Shown: positions 8,677 to 17,602, counted from the first letter of the stretch. The stretch: DNA of 64,000 bases from Pseudomonas brassicacearum (GCF_009601685.2 NZ_CP045701.2:4030001-4094000); one strand, 5' to 3'. Numbers and translations are program-made. The notes: a model not told the origin generated them from the letters alone.

Positions 8677-8820
8677 TCATCGGTTATCGTGGTGCCGGCA
8701 ATCGTCTTGGCGAATCCGATGCCGAACACCCGCGCCGGGGCTTCAAAACCGGCTCCTCGACCACCGCCCAGCAGCCGACGAGCCGCCTCCACCGCTGCCC
8801 AGGGTGCGTAGCTAATCGCG
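8673..8820 (-). pseudogene. C-terminal remnant of a saccharopine-dehydrogenase-like gene
   Basis: On the minus strand, immediately after the SDR stop at 8821, an open frame reads SYAPWAAVEAARRLL, then GFEAPARVFGIGFAKTI, then AGTTITDD and a TAG stop that overlaps the end of the HxlR gene. It aligns without gaps to the C-terminus of the intact saccharopine-dehydrogenase-like protein at 10674-11651 (SYTPLAAVEAARRVL, GFATPAQIFGGGFAQSI, DGTVITDF). About 45 codons remain and no start codon of its own is plausible. It is best read as the tail of a deleted paralog left by a rearrangement fusing it to the SDR end. Confidence 0.75.
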
Positions 8821-9570
8821 TCAGTAACCCACACCCCGTACACCGCCCGAGGCCCGGATGGATTCGCCGGTTACCCAATGCGAGTCTTGCGATGCCAGGA
8901 ACACTGCCAACGGTGCGATATCTTCAGGCTCTGCGAAGCGACCAAGCGGCGTTCCGGCCAGTAGTTTGTCGCCCAACTCACCGACAAAATTCCCTTCAGT
9001 ACCCGGGGTGTTGGTGTGCCCCGGCAGGATCGAATTGACCCGAATACCACGCGCACCCAGCTCCCTGGCCAGTGCGAAGGTCAAGGTATCGACCGCGCCC
9101 TTGGTCGCCGAGTAGACGCTCGAAGCCAGATAGGGATCGGTGCTGAGGATCGAGCTGATATTGATGATGCTACCCGTCGGCCCCAGCAGTTTGACGGCCT
9201 CACGCACCGCTAGAAGGTAACCCAACACATTCAGATTGAACTGCGTGTGGAAGGCTTCCTCGGTAAGGTCATCGATCATCTGGAACACCGCGACACCGGC
9301 ATTGTTGACCAAGATATCCAGCGTGCCGTACTTCATGCGCACCGTTTCAAACAAGCGCACTACGTCAGCTGCCTGGCTCATGTCTGCCTGAACGGCAAAA
9401 GCGCAGCCGCCATGCTCTATGATCTGGGCGACCACTGCATCCGCGTCGGCCTTGCTGGAGGCGTAGTTAACGATGACGTTTGCGCCCTCTGCGCCCAAAG
9501 CCCTGGCGATCCCGGCGCCTATGCCTTTGGACGCGCCGGTGACAACCGCTATTTTCCCTTCGAGTTTCAT
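8821..9570 (-). CDS. Short-chain dehydrogenase/reductase (SDR, FabG-like)
   Basis: This is a classical SDR of 249 residues with the TGASKGIG cofactor loop (residues 11-18), the NNAG motif near 89, the catalytic serine in SIINISS near 140, and the catalytic YSATK near 153-157. The acceptor-site signature RVNSILPGHTNTPG follows near residue 178. It uses NAD(P)H to reduce a ketone or oxidise an alcohol in the cytoplasm. The divergent AraC-type regulator at 9764 starts 193 bp away and probably controls it. The C-terminal remnant of a saccharopine-dehydrogenase-like gene abuts its 3' end, so it was probably once the first gene of a longer operon. Confidence 0.9.
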   Translation of the reverse strand: MKLEGKIAVVTGASKGIGAGIARALGAEGANVIVNYASSKADADAVVAQIIEHGGCAFAVQADMSQAADVVRLFETVRMKYGTLDILVNNAGVAVFQMIDDLTEEAFHTQFNLNVLGYLLAVREAVKLLGPTGSIINISSILSTDPYLASSVYSATKGAVDTLTFALARELGARGIRVNSILPGHTNTPGTEGNFVGELGDKLLAGTPLGRFAEPEDIAPLAVFLASQDSHWVTGESIRASGGVRGVGY

Positions 9571-9763
9571 GACCTGACCTTTTTGAAGTTGCGTGATATG
9601 AGGCTGGGTTGCAGTCGCGTCCTGAATGAGCGCACTGCAACGAACCGCGAGCCATCAGTATTCAGCCATCCAGCAAGCGGACGTTTGCCGGTTATTCGCA
9701 AGTTCTTGCCTATTCTTCTCAGCTGGCTTGCCATCCCCTTGGATATGGCCCACGGTGGCGGGT

Positions 9764-10657
9764 ATGGAAAATCCAATGGCAGAACTGCGCAGCATCGTGA
9801 TGCGCGCACAAGACAAGTGGACCGAAACCGGATTGCCTCGCGTGGCCATGGTCCGGGCAGAGGCCTGTGCAGATCAGGTCTATCAGCCGATGCTGCACCT
9901 GGTGCTTCAAGGCACCAAGACCCTGTCGATTGGCGAGGATGTTTCCAGGTACGCCGCGGGCAGCTATTTCCTGGTGCCCGTCGACGTGCCGGCGACGGGC
10001 CAGATTCACGCCGATGCACTGGACAAGCCCTATCTTGCGGTCAGCCTGACCCTGGATCCCGATGTGATCGCGACCCTGCTGATGGATGAAGGCGAGACGC
10101 CAAGGGCGACGCAAAACTCGTGTTTTGAGGGTGTACCTGCGCCTGCTGAGCTGATTGATGCATGGCTACGCATGATGCGGCTCATGGATCGTCCACATGA
10201 GGTAGCGATACTGGCGCCGATGATCGAGCGTGAGATTTTATTTCGCGCGCTACAGGGGCCATTGGGCGGTATTCTTCGTGACGTTGCGCGACCGGATGGC
10301 CGTATGACGCAAATCCGCCGTGTCACCCAGTGGATTCGTGAGCACTACACCGAGCCTTTTCGCGTCGAGCCGCTGGCGCTCATGTCAGACATGAGCGTTG
10401 CGGCCTTCTACCGGCACTTCAAAGCCGTAACGGCCATGACGCCGATTCAGTATCAGAAACGCCTGCGCTTGCTGAGGGCTCGCTGGTTACTGCTGTTCGA
10501 TACGCTGGACGCGACGTCCATCGCTTATACCGTAGGGTATGAAAGCGCCTCTCAATTCAACCGAGAGTACGCACGACTGTTTGGCCTGCCTCCGGCGCGG
10601 GATGCGGCGAGTTTCAGGACTCCCGCCCCCGCCGCAGAGCTTACAGCAGCTTCTTGA
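9764..10657 (+). CDS. AraC-family transcriptional regulator (AraC_N type), copy 1
   Basis: The product is a 297-residue regulator with the AraC_N cupin-like ligand domain (residues about 20-180, including the QPMLHLVLQGTKTLSIG segment) and a C-terminal AraC double helix-turn-helix (about 195-285, ending SQFNREYARLFGLPPARDA). The frame opens at 9626, but the ATG at 9764 matches in position the start of the paralog at 12942. The two proteins are the same length and align throughout. It is divergent from the SDR gene at 8821-9570. Regulators of this type often control neighbouring SDR or oxidoreductase genes in response to unknown small molecules. Confidence 0.88.
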   Translation: MENPMAELRSIVMRAQDKWTETGLPRVAMVRAEACADQVYQPMLHLVLQGTKTLSIGEDVSRYAAGSYFLVPVDVPATGQIHADALDKPYLAVSLTLDPDVIATLLMDEGETPRATQNSCFEGVPAPAELIDAWLRMMRLMDRPHEVAILAPMIEREILFRALQGPLGGILRDVARPDGRMTQIRRVTQWIREHYTEPFRVEPLALMSDMSVAAFYRHFKAVTAMTPIQYQKRLRLLRARWLLLFDTLDATSIAYTVGYESASQFNREYARLFGLPPARDAASFRTPAPAAELTAAS

Positions 10658-10673
10658 ACAGCCAACGAAGACC

Positions 10674-11651
10674 TTAGAAGTCGGTGATCACCGTCCCGTC
10701 GATGCTCTGGGCAAACCCGCCCCCGAAGATCTGGGCGGGTGTCGCAAAACCCTGCCGCCGTTCACCGCTCAATACGCGGCGCGCCGCCTCTACTGCCGCC
10801 AAAGGCGTATAGGAATAGCCGTTCACGGTTTCAATCACAGACCGTGCAATGGCGCCATCAACCCCAGTGACCTCAACCATTGCACGTGCCCGATGAGCAT
10901 CCCGCTGCTCTGGCGTTGGACCATCAGGCAGTTGCGACAGATCACCTTCAGGAAACGCGTCACCCGCGATATGCACGTACATCGCAATATTCGGGATCGC
11001 CGTCGAATGCCAGCCTGTTACCAGGTCACCGAAAGACAGCGGCACGCAAAGGACCGGCCCCTGACCAAAATCAAAGTGACGTGGCGCGGCATCCGGCGTT
11101 GCAACGAGTTCACCGTCGACCCTGGCGAGCACGCCTGCGCCGATGATTTCACTAACGCTCATGGCCGAGCCTCGGGACATCGCCCCAGGGACCTGAAGCG
11201 CGATGTTCAGCGCAACGGGCTCCTTTACCCGCTTGGCGACATGCACCGCCAGCGAATCGGTAGGCACGACATCCCAACCGACGCCAGGCAACAGCATGAT
11301 GTGATTTGCAGCCGCGTCAGCGCCCAGCCTCTCAGCCAACCGGTAAATATTGATCTCGGCAGTGATGTCCAGATAGTCGACGCCGGCCTTGATGCACGCG
11401 CGCATCAAGGGCTCGGCCGTGTGCGCAAAGGGTCCGGCGAAGTTGAGCAATACCGAGACGCCAGACAACCAAACCTCGGCGTGCGCATCGCTATCGAATA
11501 CCCGATAAGGCACATCCAAGTGCGCAGCGAGTGACGCGAGTCGCTGCTGATTGCGCCCCGCGATTTCGACATTCAGACCAAGGGCCTTAGCCCGCTCAGC
11601 GGCCATCCGACCGGTATAGCCCGTGGCGCCGTAAATCAGAAGTGTGCTCAT
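10674..11651 (-). CDS. Saccharopine dehydrogenase-like NAD(P)-binding protein
   Basis: This 325-residue protein has an N-terminal Rossmann fold with the glycine-rich loop IYGATGYTGRMAAERA (residues 5-20) and the NFAGPF motif near 74-79, as in the saccharopine dehydrogenase NADP-binding family (trans-acting enoyl reductase/MCF-like branch). Members of this branch are mostly unassigned. The chosen ATG at 11651 overlaps the stop of the upstream glyoxalase-fold gene by 4 bp (ATGA), showing translational coupling. The frame also has an ATG 5 codons earlier. It lies in the run SDR, glyoxalase-fold protein, this gene, and abuts the AraC gene tail-to-tail (16 bp gap). A truncated paralog remains at 8673-8820. 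Confidence 0.83.
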   Translation of the reverse strand: MSTLLIYGATGYTGRMAAERAKALGLNVEIAGRNQQRLASLAAHLDVPYRVFDSDAHAEVWLSGVSVLLNFAGPFAHTAEPLMRACIKAGVDYLDITAEINIYRLAERLGADAAANHIMLLPGVGWDVVPTDSLAVHVAKRVKEPVALNIALQVPGAMSRGSAMSVSEIIGAGVLARVDGELVATPDAAPRHFDFGQGPVLCVPLSFGDLVTGWHSTAIPNIAMYVHIAGDAFPEGDLSQLPDGPTPEQRDAHRARAMVEVTGVDGAIARSVIETVNGYSYTPLAAVEAARRVLSGERRQGFATPAQIFGGGFAQSIDGTVITDF

Positions 11652-12049
11652 TGGGCGTGCTGCCATTTTTTGTAGACGAATTGGAGGCTGTACCCATCCG
11701 GGTCCAGAACATCTGCCGCGTAGTAATCAGGGTCGTAGTGCAAGCGGGCCCCAGGCGCGCCGTTGTCGACTGCCCCCTGCTCCATGGCGGCGGCGTAGGC
11801 TGCGTCGACTTGAGCCTTGCTGTTTGCGACAAAACCAACATGTACAGCGCGCCCCTCCACGACGCCCTCACGCAACCAGAAAAACATCCTGCCGTTGGCG
11901 CCAAAACCCTTGAGGTCAGGATGACCCGGAGGGCCGTCCTTGCCGTCGTAGTCCAGGCGCGCGGTAATACCCAACAGGGTCAGAACAGCGTCGTAGAAAT
12001 GGGTGGACCGTGTGATATCGCTCACGGACAAGAAGATATGATCGAGCAT
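11648..12049 (-). CDS. VOC-family (glyoxalase/bleomycin-resistance fold) protein
   Basis: The product is 133 residues of the vicinal oxygen chelate fold, with two beta-alpha-beta-beta-beta modules. The first module begins MLDHIFLSVSDITRSTHFYDAVL and carries a metal-ligand histidine. The second has VHVGFVANSKAQVDAAYAAA and ends in YYAADVLDPDGYSLQFV, where an acidic ligand is usual. Start at 12049 is preferred over 12100 because it gives the canonical opening and lies beyond the end of the SDR gene. The stop overlaps the next start by 4 bp. Possible roles are dioxygenase, lyase or thiol transferase chemistry. Nothing more specific can be said. Confidence 0.82.
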   Translation of the reverse strand: MLDHIFLSVSDITRSTHFYDAVLTLLGITARLDYDGKDGPPGHPDLKGFGANGRMFFWLREGVVEGRAVHVGFVANSKAQVDAAYAAAMEQGAVDNGAPGARLHYDPDYYAADVLDPDGYSLQFVYKKWQHAQ

Positions 12050-12059
12050 GGCAAAATCC

Positions 12060-12803
12060 TCAGATGTTGTAGCCGCCGGAAACTTCGAGGGTCTGGGCAT
12101 TGATCCAGGCGCCCTCCTCGCTCAACAGCATGGCGATGACCCGCGCGACATCTGACGGTTCGCCAACTCTGCCCAGGGCTGTCTGAGCCGCCAGCATCGC
12201 CTCGAACTCATCGTTGAGCCCACCGCCCAATTCGGTGCGGATGGCGCCGGGCGACACGGCGTTGGCGCGTATGCGTCGCTCTCCAAACTCTTTGGCCATG
12301 TAACGGGTCAGCACTTCAAGCCCGCCCTTGAACGCCGCGTAGGGGGCGACGCCAGCGGTGGATACGCGGGTAGTGGCGCTGGTGACGTTGACGATACTGG
12401 CGCCTGGCGCCAACAGCGGCAGCAGGGTCTGAGTGAGGAAAAAAGGGCCTTTGAGATGCACGTTGAAAAGGCCATCGAACTGCGCTTCGCTAACGGTTGC
12501 CAGGGGATTGAACAGCCCATAACCAGCGTTGTTGACCAGGCCACTCAGCGTGGTAGCGCCCCAGGTTTTGAGCAGCGTCAAACGCACTGACTCTCCAAAG
12601 GCCTCGAAGGTGGCAACGTCAGATACATCGAGCTTGAGCGCAACAGCCTTGCCACCCGCCTGCTCGATACGGTCCACCACCATGGCGGCATCCTGCGGGT
12701 TCGTGTTGTAGGTCAGGATGACTCCCATGCCTCGTTGAGCCACGTGTTCGGCTGTACTTGCGCCGATGCCACGGCTACCGCCGGTGATTACGATGACGCC
12801 CAT
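12060..12803 (-). CDS. Short-chain dehydrogenase/reductase (SDR)
   Basis: This 247-residue SDR has the TGGSRGIG cofactor loop (residues 7-14), an NNAG motif near 92, a catalytic serine in SIVNVTSATT, and the active-site tyrosine and lysine in YAAFK near residue 155. The sequence AVSPGAIRTELGG follows. It is the first gene of a three-gene operon with the VOC protein and the saccharopine-dehydrogenase-like protein, and is divergent from an AraC regulator (138 bp between starts). It is not a recent duplicate of the SDR at 8821: the two differ throughout, so the similarity between the modules is in architecture and in the AraC and saccharopine-like genes. Confidence 0.9.
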   Translation of the reverse strand: MGVIVITGGSRGIGASTAEHVAQRGMGVILTYNTNPQDAAMVVDRIEQAGGKAVALKLDVSDVATFEAFGESVRLTLLKTWGATTLSGLVNNAGYGLFNPLATVSEAQFDGLFNVHLKGPFFLTQTLLPLLAPGASIVNVTSATTRVSTAGVAPYAAFKGGLEVLTRYMAKEFGERRIRANAVSPGAIRTELGGGLNDEFEAMLAAQTALGRVGEPSDVARVIAMLLSEEGAWINAQTLEVSGGYNI

Positions 12804-12941
12804 GTGATATTCCTCTGTGGTTCCAATAGATGTCCACAGTACTCATCACTCTCTTCAGGGTCGTACCCGTTTCTACTGCAAAGCTGCCTGTTTCTGCTTT
12901 TCGCTTGCACGGCGCCGTGCGCTGCCCTCAGCATGCAACGC

Positions 12942-13835
12942 ATGGACAATCAATTGAATGAACTCAGGTCGCTCGCGGCCAAGGCTGAAAACCGCCGCAC
13001 GGAGACGGGAATCCCTCGCGTAGCCATGGTTAAGGGCAAGATCCCCGAGCACATGCTGGCGGCGGTCTACGACCCGATGATCAACCTGATCCTACAAGGC
13101 AGCAAGAGCATGACCGTGGGGGATCGGACGCTTCGGTATGACCCTGCGACCTATTTCGTCATGTCCATTGATCTGCCGGCAGTGGGGTCGGTGCACCCCG
13201 CCGAGTCCGGCGAACCCTACCTGGCGGTCAGCCTGACACTCGACCCTGCAGTGTTATCCACGCTGTTTGCCGACTTGCCCGAACCTGCCCGCCGTATCGA
13301 GACCAATCGTGGTTTCTCAATCGCGCCCGTCACGACCGAACTGATGGACGCCTGGGTCCGAATGCTGAGATTGATGGGCGACCCGGATGCCATCGCCGCT
13401 CTGGCCCCAGCCTATGAAAGAGAGATTATCTTCCGCGTACTCCAAGGCCCCCATGGCTGGATGTTGCGAGAAATCGCAGCGCCGGATACCGCGATGGCCC
13501 GAGTCAACATGGCGATCCAATGGATCCGCCGCGACTTCGCGGAGCCAATTGGCGTTGAGCGATTGGCGCAACGAGCTTCAATGAGCGTCTCGGCATTCCA
13601 CCGCCACTTCAAGGCGGTGACCAACCTGAGCCCTTTGCAGTACCAGAAACGGGTTCGCCTGCTCCAGGCCAGGACCCTGATTGTGGCCAATGCCAAAAGC
13701 GTTATGGCGGCTGCCTTCGAGGTTGGCTACGAGAGCGCAACGCAATTCAGCCGAGATTACACACGGGTGTTTGGCCTGCCGCCAGCGCGCGATGCTGCCA
13801 GAATTCTTGGGCAAACCCGAGGCGAGACAAGGTAG
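12942..13835 (+). CDS. AraC-family transcriptional regulator (AraC_N type), copy 2
   Basis: This 297-residue regulator is a paralog of the protein at 9764, with the same length and the same landmarks (MDNQLNELRS versus MENPMAELRS at the start, PYLAVSLTLDP in the ligand domain, SAFHRHFKAVT and FGLPPARDAA in the DNA-binding domain). The frame opens at 12735, but the ATG at 12942 is set by this alignment. The AraC_N domain covers about residues 20-180 and the double helix-turn-helix about 195-285. It is divergent from the SDR operon 10674-12803 and is presumably its activator. Confidence 0.88.
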   Translation: MDNQLNELRSLAAKAENRRTETGIPRVAMVKGKIPEHMLAAVYDPMINLILQGSKSMTVGDRTLRYDPATYFVMSIDLPAVGSVHPAESGEPYLAVSLTLDPAVLSTLFADLPEPARRIETNRGFSIAPVTTELMDAWVRMLRLMGDPDAIAALAPAYEREIIFRVLQGPHGWMLREIAAPDTAMARVNMAIQWIRRDFAEPIGVERLAQRASMSVSAFHRHFKAVTNLSPLQYQKRVRLLQARTLIVANAKSVMAAAFEVGYESATQFSRDYTRVFGLPPARDAARILGQTRGETR

Positions 13836-13969
13836 GCCGATTCACTTTTTGGCATCAAACACCGCGTGTGCTTAGCCGCTGTTTCGTTGGTTGCTCAATG
13901 GGCTGGCCCAGCGTTCCAGCCTACTCCAACCGCAACACGCTTTATCGCTCAGATGAATCCTGTGATACT

Positions 13970-13996
13970 TAATGCGAATTACTCTCACACGCATTA
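13970..13996 (+). promoter_or_regulatory. Fur-box-like palindrome upstream of the TonB-dependent receptor
   Basis: TAATGCG at 13970-13976 and CGCATTA at 13990-13996 form an inverted repeat 18 bp upstream of the receptor start codon, inside an A/T-rich stretch containing GCGAATTAC. Such AATGCGAAT-type sequences are common in front of iron-regulated receptor genes in pseudomonads. Regulation by Fur is inferred. Confidence 0.5.
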
Positions 13997-14013
13997 GCAC
14001 CAGGATCTATTCA

Positions 14014-16194
14014 ATGTCGACTTGTGCCACCCCGCCGCGTCACTTCAACCCTGCCCGCGATCTTCTGGCCATGGCTATTTGCATGGCCACCCTCGCCCCC
14101 GCCTACGCCGATGACAACAGCGCCACCCTGCCGAACACCCCACCCGCCACCCTTGAACTAGACGCGACCGAGGTCACCGGGAGCGGCCAACTCGGGAGTA
14201 CCTCGGAAGGCACCGAGTCCTACACCACCGGCGCGATGTCGACCGCGACCAAACTCCCACTGACCATGCGTGAAACCCCACAAGCCGTCACCGTGATTAC
14301 GCGTCAGCGCATGGATGACCAGGCGATGACCGACATCAACGACGTGGTCAAGGCGACGCCCGGTTTGTTCCTGGACTTTTCCTCTGGTCCTGGTCGGCAG
14401 ACCTACAAGGCACGCGGTTTTGAAATCGATAACCTGATGTATGACGGCATCCCGAGTAGCTACAACGGCGTTTCAGTCGGCTCCCAGCCTAACTTGGCCA
14501 TGTTTGATCGGGTCGAGGTGGTGCGCGGTGCCACCGGCCTGGTGACGGGTGCAGGCAACCCTTCGGCCGCCATCAACCTGATCCGCAAGCGGCCATTGGC
14601 CGAGCAGCGAGTCACCCTGACCGGTGCCGCCGGCAGTTGGGACGACTACCGTGGCGAGGTCGATGCCTCCAGCCCCCTCAATGACAGCGGCACGCTGCGC
14701 GGCCGGGTCGTGACCTCTTACCAGGACGCCAACAGCTTCATCGACAATGTCGAAGAGGATCACCGCCTGTTCTATGCCGTCACCGAAGCGGACCTGAGCG
14801 AAGACACCACCCTGACCCTGGGGTTTTCCCATCAGAAGGACAAGACCAATTACTTCTGGGGCTCTTCGATGATCGGCCAGGACGGCCATCATCTGGACCT
14901 GCCACGCTCCTACAATCCGGGGACGGATTGGGAGAACAAGGACCAGGAGATCAACACGGTATTCGCCGAAGTCCGTCATCGCCTGGCCAACGACTGGAAC
15001 CTTCAGGTCAACGCCAATTACTCCGAACAGAACGCGTTGTTCTCCGGCTCTTATCAATCGCGCTGGGTCAACAACACACTGGCCCGCACGGTTTACCAGG
15101 CCGACGTCGACGAAAAACAGGCCGGCGTGGACGCCTTTGCCAGTGGGCCCTTCGAGGCGTTCGGGCGTACCCATGAACTGGTGGTGGGCGCCAGCAAGCG
15201 CATCTACGACAAGACCACCCATAACTACAGCCCATACGACAGCAACTGGCCACTCAATGCGGGTAAACCGAACTTCGTCCATACCAACAACCAGCGCGAC
15301 GTCACCACTCAGGATGGTGTCTACCTCACCACACGCCTGAGCCTGGCCGACCCGTTGAAGTTGATCCTCGGCGGGCGCCTGGACTGGTACGACTACGATA
15401 ACCGTGATGGCGATGGCGACTACAAGGTCACCCGTAACCTCACCCGTTATGCCGGCTTGATCTACGACCTGGACGAGCACCACTCGGTCTACGTCAGCTA
15501 CAGCGACATCTTCACACCGCAGACCTCCAAAGATACTTCTGGTAGCCCGGTCAAGCCGATCGTCGGCAAGAACTACGAGGTCGGCCTCAAGGGCGAATAT
15601 TTTGGTGGCGCACTGAATGCGAGCGTGGCGCTGTTTCGCGTCGACCAGGAAAACCGCGCGGTGCAACTGTTTACGGCAAACTGCCCACAGGCAACCTGCT
15701 ACGAAGCCTCCGGCGAGATTCGCAGCCAGGGTATCGACTTCGAACTGCAAGGTGCCTTGACCGAAAACTGGCAAGTCGGCGGGGGCTACACCTACGCGCG
15801 AACACACACCATCAAGGATGCCGCCAACCCGCAGAACGTAAACAAGCAGTTCGACACCGACACACCGGAACATCTGTTCAAGCTGACCACCAGCTACCAC
15901 TTCCAGGGCCCGCTGGAAAAACTGCGCGTGGGCGGCAACGTCTCCTGGCAGAGCCGCATGTACAACGACATCAAGCTGGCTGATGGCAGCCAATACCGCC
16001 TCGAACAGGGCAGCTACGCGATCACCGACCTGATGGCCGGCTACCGCGTCAGCCAGAACCTGGACCTGCAGGTCAACGCCAACAACATCTTCGACCGCCG
16101 GTACTACTCGACCATCGCCAACTCCGTGAGCTATGGCGGTGATGCCTATGGCAACCCACGCAACATGATGCTGACCGCCAAGTACAGTTTCTAG
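14014..16194 (+). CDS. TonB-dependent siderophore receptor
   Basis: This 726-residue outer-membrane receptor imports a ferric siderophore using TonB energy. A signal peptide ends near AYADDN (about residue 33). The N-terminal plug domain runs from about 75 to 190, with the ETPQAVTVITRQRMDD and PGLF segments and the VRGATGL/NPSAAINLIRK loop. The 22-strand barrel follows to the C-terminal KYSF ending in phenylalanine. No signalling (STN) extension is present, so it should not drive a cell-surface ECF sigma factor cascade, and no sigma/anti-sigma pair is adjacent. The ATG at 14014 is preferred to 13972 because of an AGGAT site and the clean signal sequence. The siderophore is unknown. Confidence 0.9.
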   Translation: MSTCATPPRHFNPARDLLAMAICMATLAPAYADDNSATLPNTPPATLELDATEVTGSGQLGSTSEGTESYTTGAMSTATKLPLTMRETPQAVTVITRQRMDDQAMTDINDVVKATPGLFLDFSSGPGRQTYKARGFEIDNLMYDGIPSSYNGVSVGSQPNLAMFDRVEVVRGATGLVTGAGNPSAAINLIRKRPLAEQRVTLTGAAGSWDDYRGEVDASSPLNDSGTLRGRVVTSYQDANSFIDNVEEDHRLFYAVTEADLSEDTTLTLGFSHQKDKTNYFWGSSMIGQDGHHLDLPRSYNPGTDWENKDQEINTVFAEVRHRLANDWNLQVNANYSEQNALFSGSYQSRWVNNTLARTVYQADVDEKQAGVDAFASGPFEAFGRTHELVVGASKRIYDKTTHNYSPYDSNWPLNAGKPNFVHTNNQRDVTTQDGVYLTTRLSLADPLKLILGGRLDWYDYDNRDGDGDYKVTRNLTRYAGLIYDLDEHHSVYVSYSDIFTPQTSKDTSGSPVKPIVGKNYEVGLKGEYFGGALNASVALFRVDQENRAVQLFTANCPQATCYEASGEIRSQGIDFELQGALTENWQVGGGYTYARTHTIKDAANPQNVNKQFDTDTPEHLFKLTTSYHFQGPLEKLRVGGNVSWQSRMYNDIKLADGSQYRLEQGSYAITDLMAGYRVSQNLDLQVNANNIFDRRYYSTIANSVSYGGDAYGNPRNMMLTAKYSF

Positions 16195-16202
16195 AAAGCA
16201 GA

Positions 16203-16234
16203 AAAAGGGGACGTCACTTGGAGCGTCCCCTTTT
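16203..16234 (+). terminator. Rho-independent terminator after the TonB-dependent receptor
   Basis: An 11-bp perfect stem (AAAAGGGGACG / CGTCCCCTTTT) with a 10-nt loop sits 8 bp after the receptor stop, with a T run on the plus strand and an A run on the other side. Confidence 0.85.
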
Positions 16235-16327
16235 CAACCCAAAGCAATGCACTTGCGACCCTCCTTATGGTCTACCGGAAGCCGCAAACGCCCCCCCTGC
16301 ACACATCTGCGCGAGAGAGACAATCAC

Positions 16328-16507
16328 ATGAAAATGGCTGCCATTTTGGTACTCACCTGGATTGGCTTCACCTCAGCGGGTGCATTTGCCGGTGATCGGA
16401 ACCAGGACTATCGAGAGGCAAACAGGCGCCACTGGGAACAACAGCGCGGCAAGTTCAAGCCCGAGCATTGGCAGCCAGCTAGAATCCGTGCGGCTCGCAC
16501 TCAGTAA
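16328..16507 (+). CDS. Small secreted hypothetical protein
   Basis: This short open frame encodes 59 residues: a signal peptide (MKMAAILVLTWIGFTSAGAFA, cleavage near residue 21) followed by a very basic mature part rich in Arg, Gln and Trp (GDRNQDYREANRRHWEQQRGK). A GAGAGAGA ribosome site precedes the ATG. The upstream extension of the frame to 16247 overlaps nothing useful and is not favoured. Similar small periplasmic proteins are scattered in Pseudomonas without assigned function. It stands alone between the receptor terminator and the convergent solute-binding protein gene. Confidence 0.6.
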   Translation: MKMAAILVLTWIGFTSAGAFAGDRNQDYREANRRHWEQQRGKFKPEHWQPARIRAARTQ

Positions 16508-16520
16508 CCTCTGAATGACG

Positions 16521-17270
16521 TCATTGCCCATCAACCCGCTCATACCGCCGCTGAATCCGCTCCAACTCCCCAGAACGCCGCAACTGCTCCAACGCACTGG
16601 CCCACGCCGCCACCACTTCATCCTCGCTGTCAGGGCTGAAAGCGATGTACAGCGATGAGCGATACAGCTCGATAGGAATCCGTCGCAAGGTGCCCGGCGC
16701 GATGTTCAACTGACGGCTGTAATAAGCCACGCCCGCATCGGTGTCGCCGATGATGATGTTGGTGCGTCCGGCGAGCAGCATGCGGTAGAGCAGCTTGCTC
16801 TCGGTGGCGCTTTTGTCCAGGTTTTTGAAGCCCAGCGACTGCAGCATCTGAGGCACCAGGCCGGCGTGGCGGGTGGTGATCTGCGGGGCATGCAGCAGTT
16901 GTTCCAGGGAGTTCACCGGCGGCGTACTGGCCAGTTGATAGGGGTGGATGGATTCTTCCACGATCGGGCCGACCCATTTGTACAACGGCTCGCGTTCCGG
17001 CGTGCGAAACAGCGAGTACATGATCGTCTTGGGCCGGTTCTTCAGTACCTGCGTGGCTCGCATGCTAGGCTGCATCAGCACTTCGTAGTCACTGCCGGTC
17101 AACGCCATGATGGCCCGGACGATCTCGGTGGTCATGCCGGTGAGCTGATTGTTTTCCTGATAGTTGTACGGTGCCCACTCTTCGGTGACGACCTGATACT
17201 CCTGCGCCCGGGCCTCAACCGTGCCGAGCAATAGGCAGAGCAGCGCTGCAGCCGGTGTCGAATGTCTCAC
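16521..17270 (-). CDS. Periplasmic solute-binding protein, family 3 (amino-acid-type)
   Basis: The 249-residue product begins with a signal peptide cleaved near EARAQ (residue 23) and then a bacterial extracellular solute-binding domain, family 3 (WAPYNYQENNQLTGMTTEIVRAIM near residues 32-55, and a C-terminal helix ELERIQRRYER). No ABC permease or ATPase is adjacent. Such orphan proteins may serve a transporter elsewhere or act as sensors. The start is GTG at 17270, with GGGAG seven bases upstream. No in-frame ATG lies nearer the signal peptide. The ligand is unknown. Confidence 0.83.
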   Translation of the reverse strand: MRHSTPAAALLCLLLGTVEARAQEYQVVTEEWAPYNYQENNQLTGMTTEIVRAIMALTGSDYEVLMQPSMRATQVLKNRPKTIMYSLFRTPEREPLYKWVGPIVEESIHPYQLASTPPVNSLEQLLHAPQITTRHAGLVPQMLQSLGFKNLDKSATESKLLYRMLLAGRTNIIIGDTDAGVAYYSRQLNIAPGTLRRIPIELYRSSLYIAFSPDSEDEVVAAWASALEQLRRSGELERIQRRYERVDGQ

Positions 17271-17602
17271 ATGTTCTCCCGGTGGATGGTTCGGCGTTTG
17301 TGCATGGATGGGCCTGATTCAAGGGGGTAAGGTAAGCATAGACCCAAACACATGCTCAACAGTTGACGCAGTCGACATTCCGCCCCTTAGCCCCCCAGGC
17401 CCTGGCGTACGATCAGTACAAACTGGATATCGGCCACAAACATTCGCCTCGTAACCGAAGCAAAACGCAGCTATTGGAATTTTCTAATAGTTGCTATCGA
17501 TGCCAGCGCCGTTCTCGTCCTCGGCCTCTCTCTCTAATCTGCCCACCAACGCGATCGACGACGATCGCCGCAGATCAAACCGACCTTATGGAGAGAGAAA
17601 CG
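17271..17602. other. Intergenic region, no gene seen
   Basis: These 332 bp separate two divergent genes. No supported open frame, REP element or strong hairpin was seen. It presumably holds both promoters. Confidence 0.5.

Noticed and set aside
10539..11534. A 331-codon plus-strand open frame
   Set aside because: It starts inside the AraC gene and runs antisense to the saccharopine-dehydrogenase-like gene, which has an intact Rossmann motif and operon overlap.
14473..15993. A 506-codon minus-strand open frame
   Set aside because: It is antisense to the TonB-dependent receptor, and its product is a low-information Val/Asp/Ala/Gly-rich sequence.
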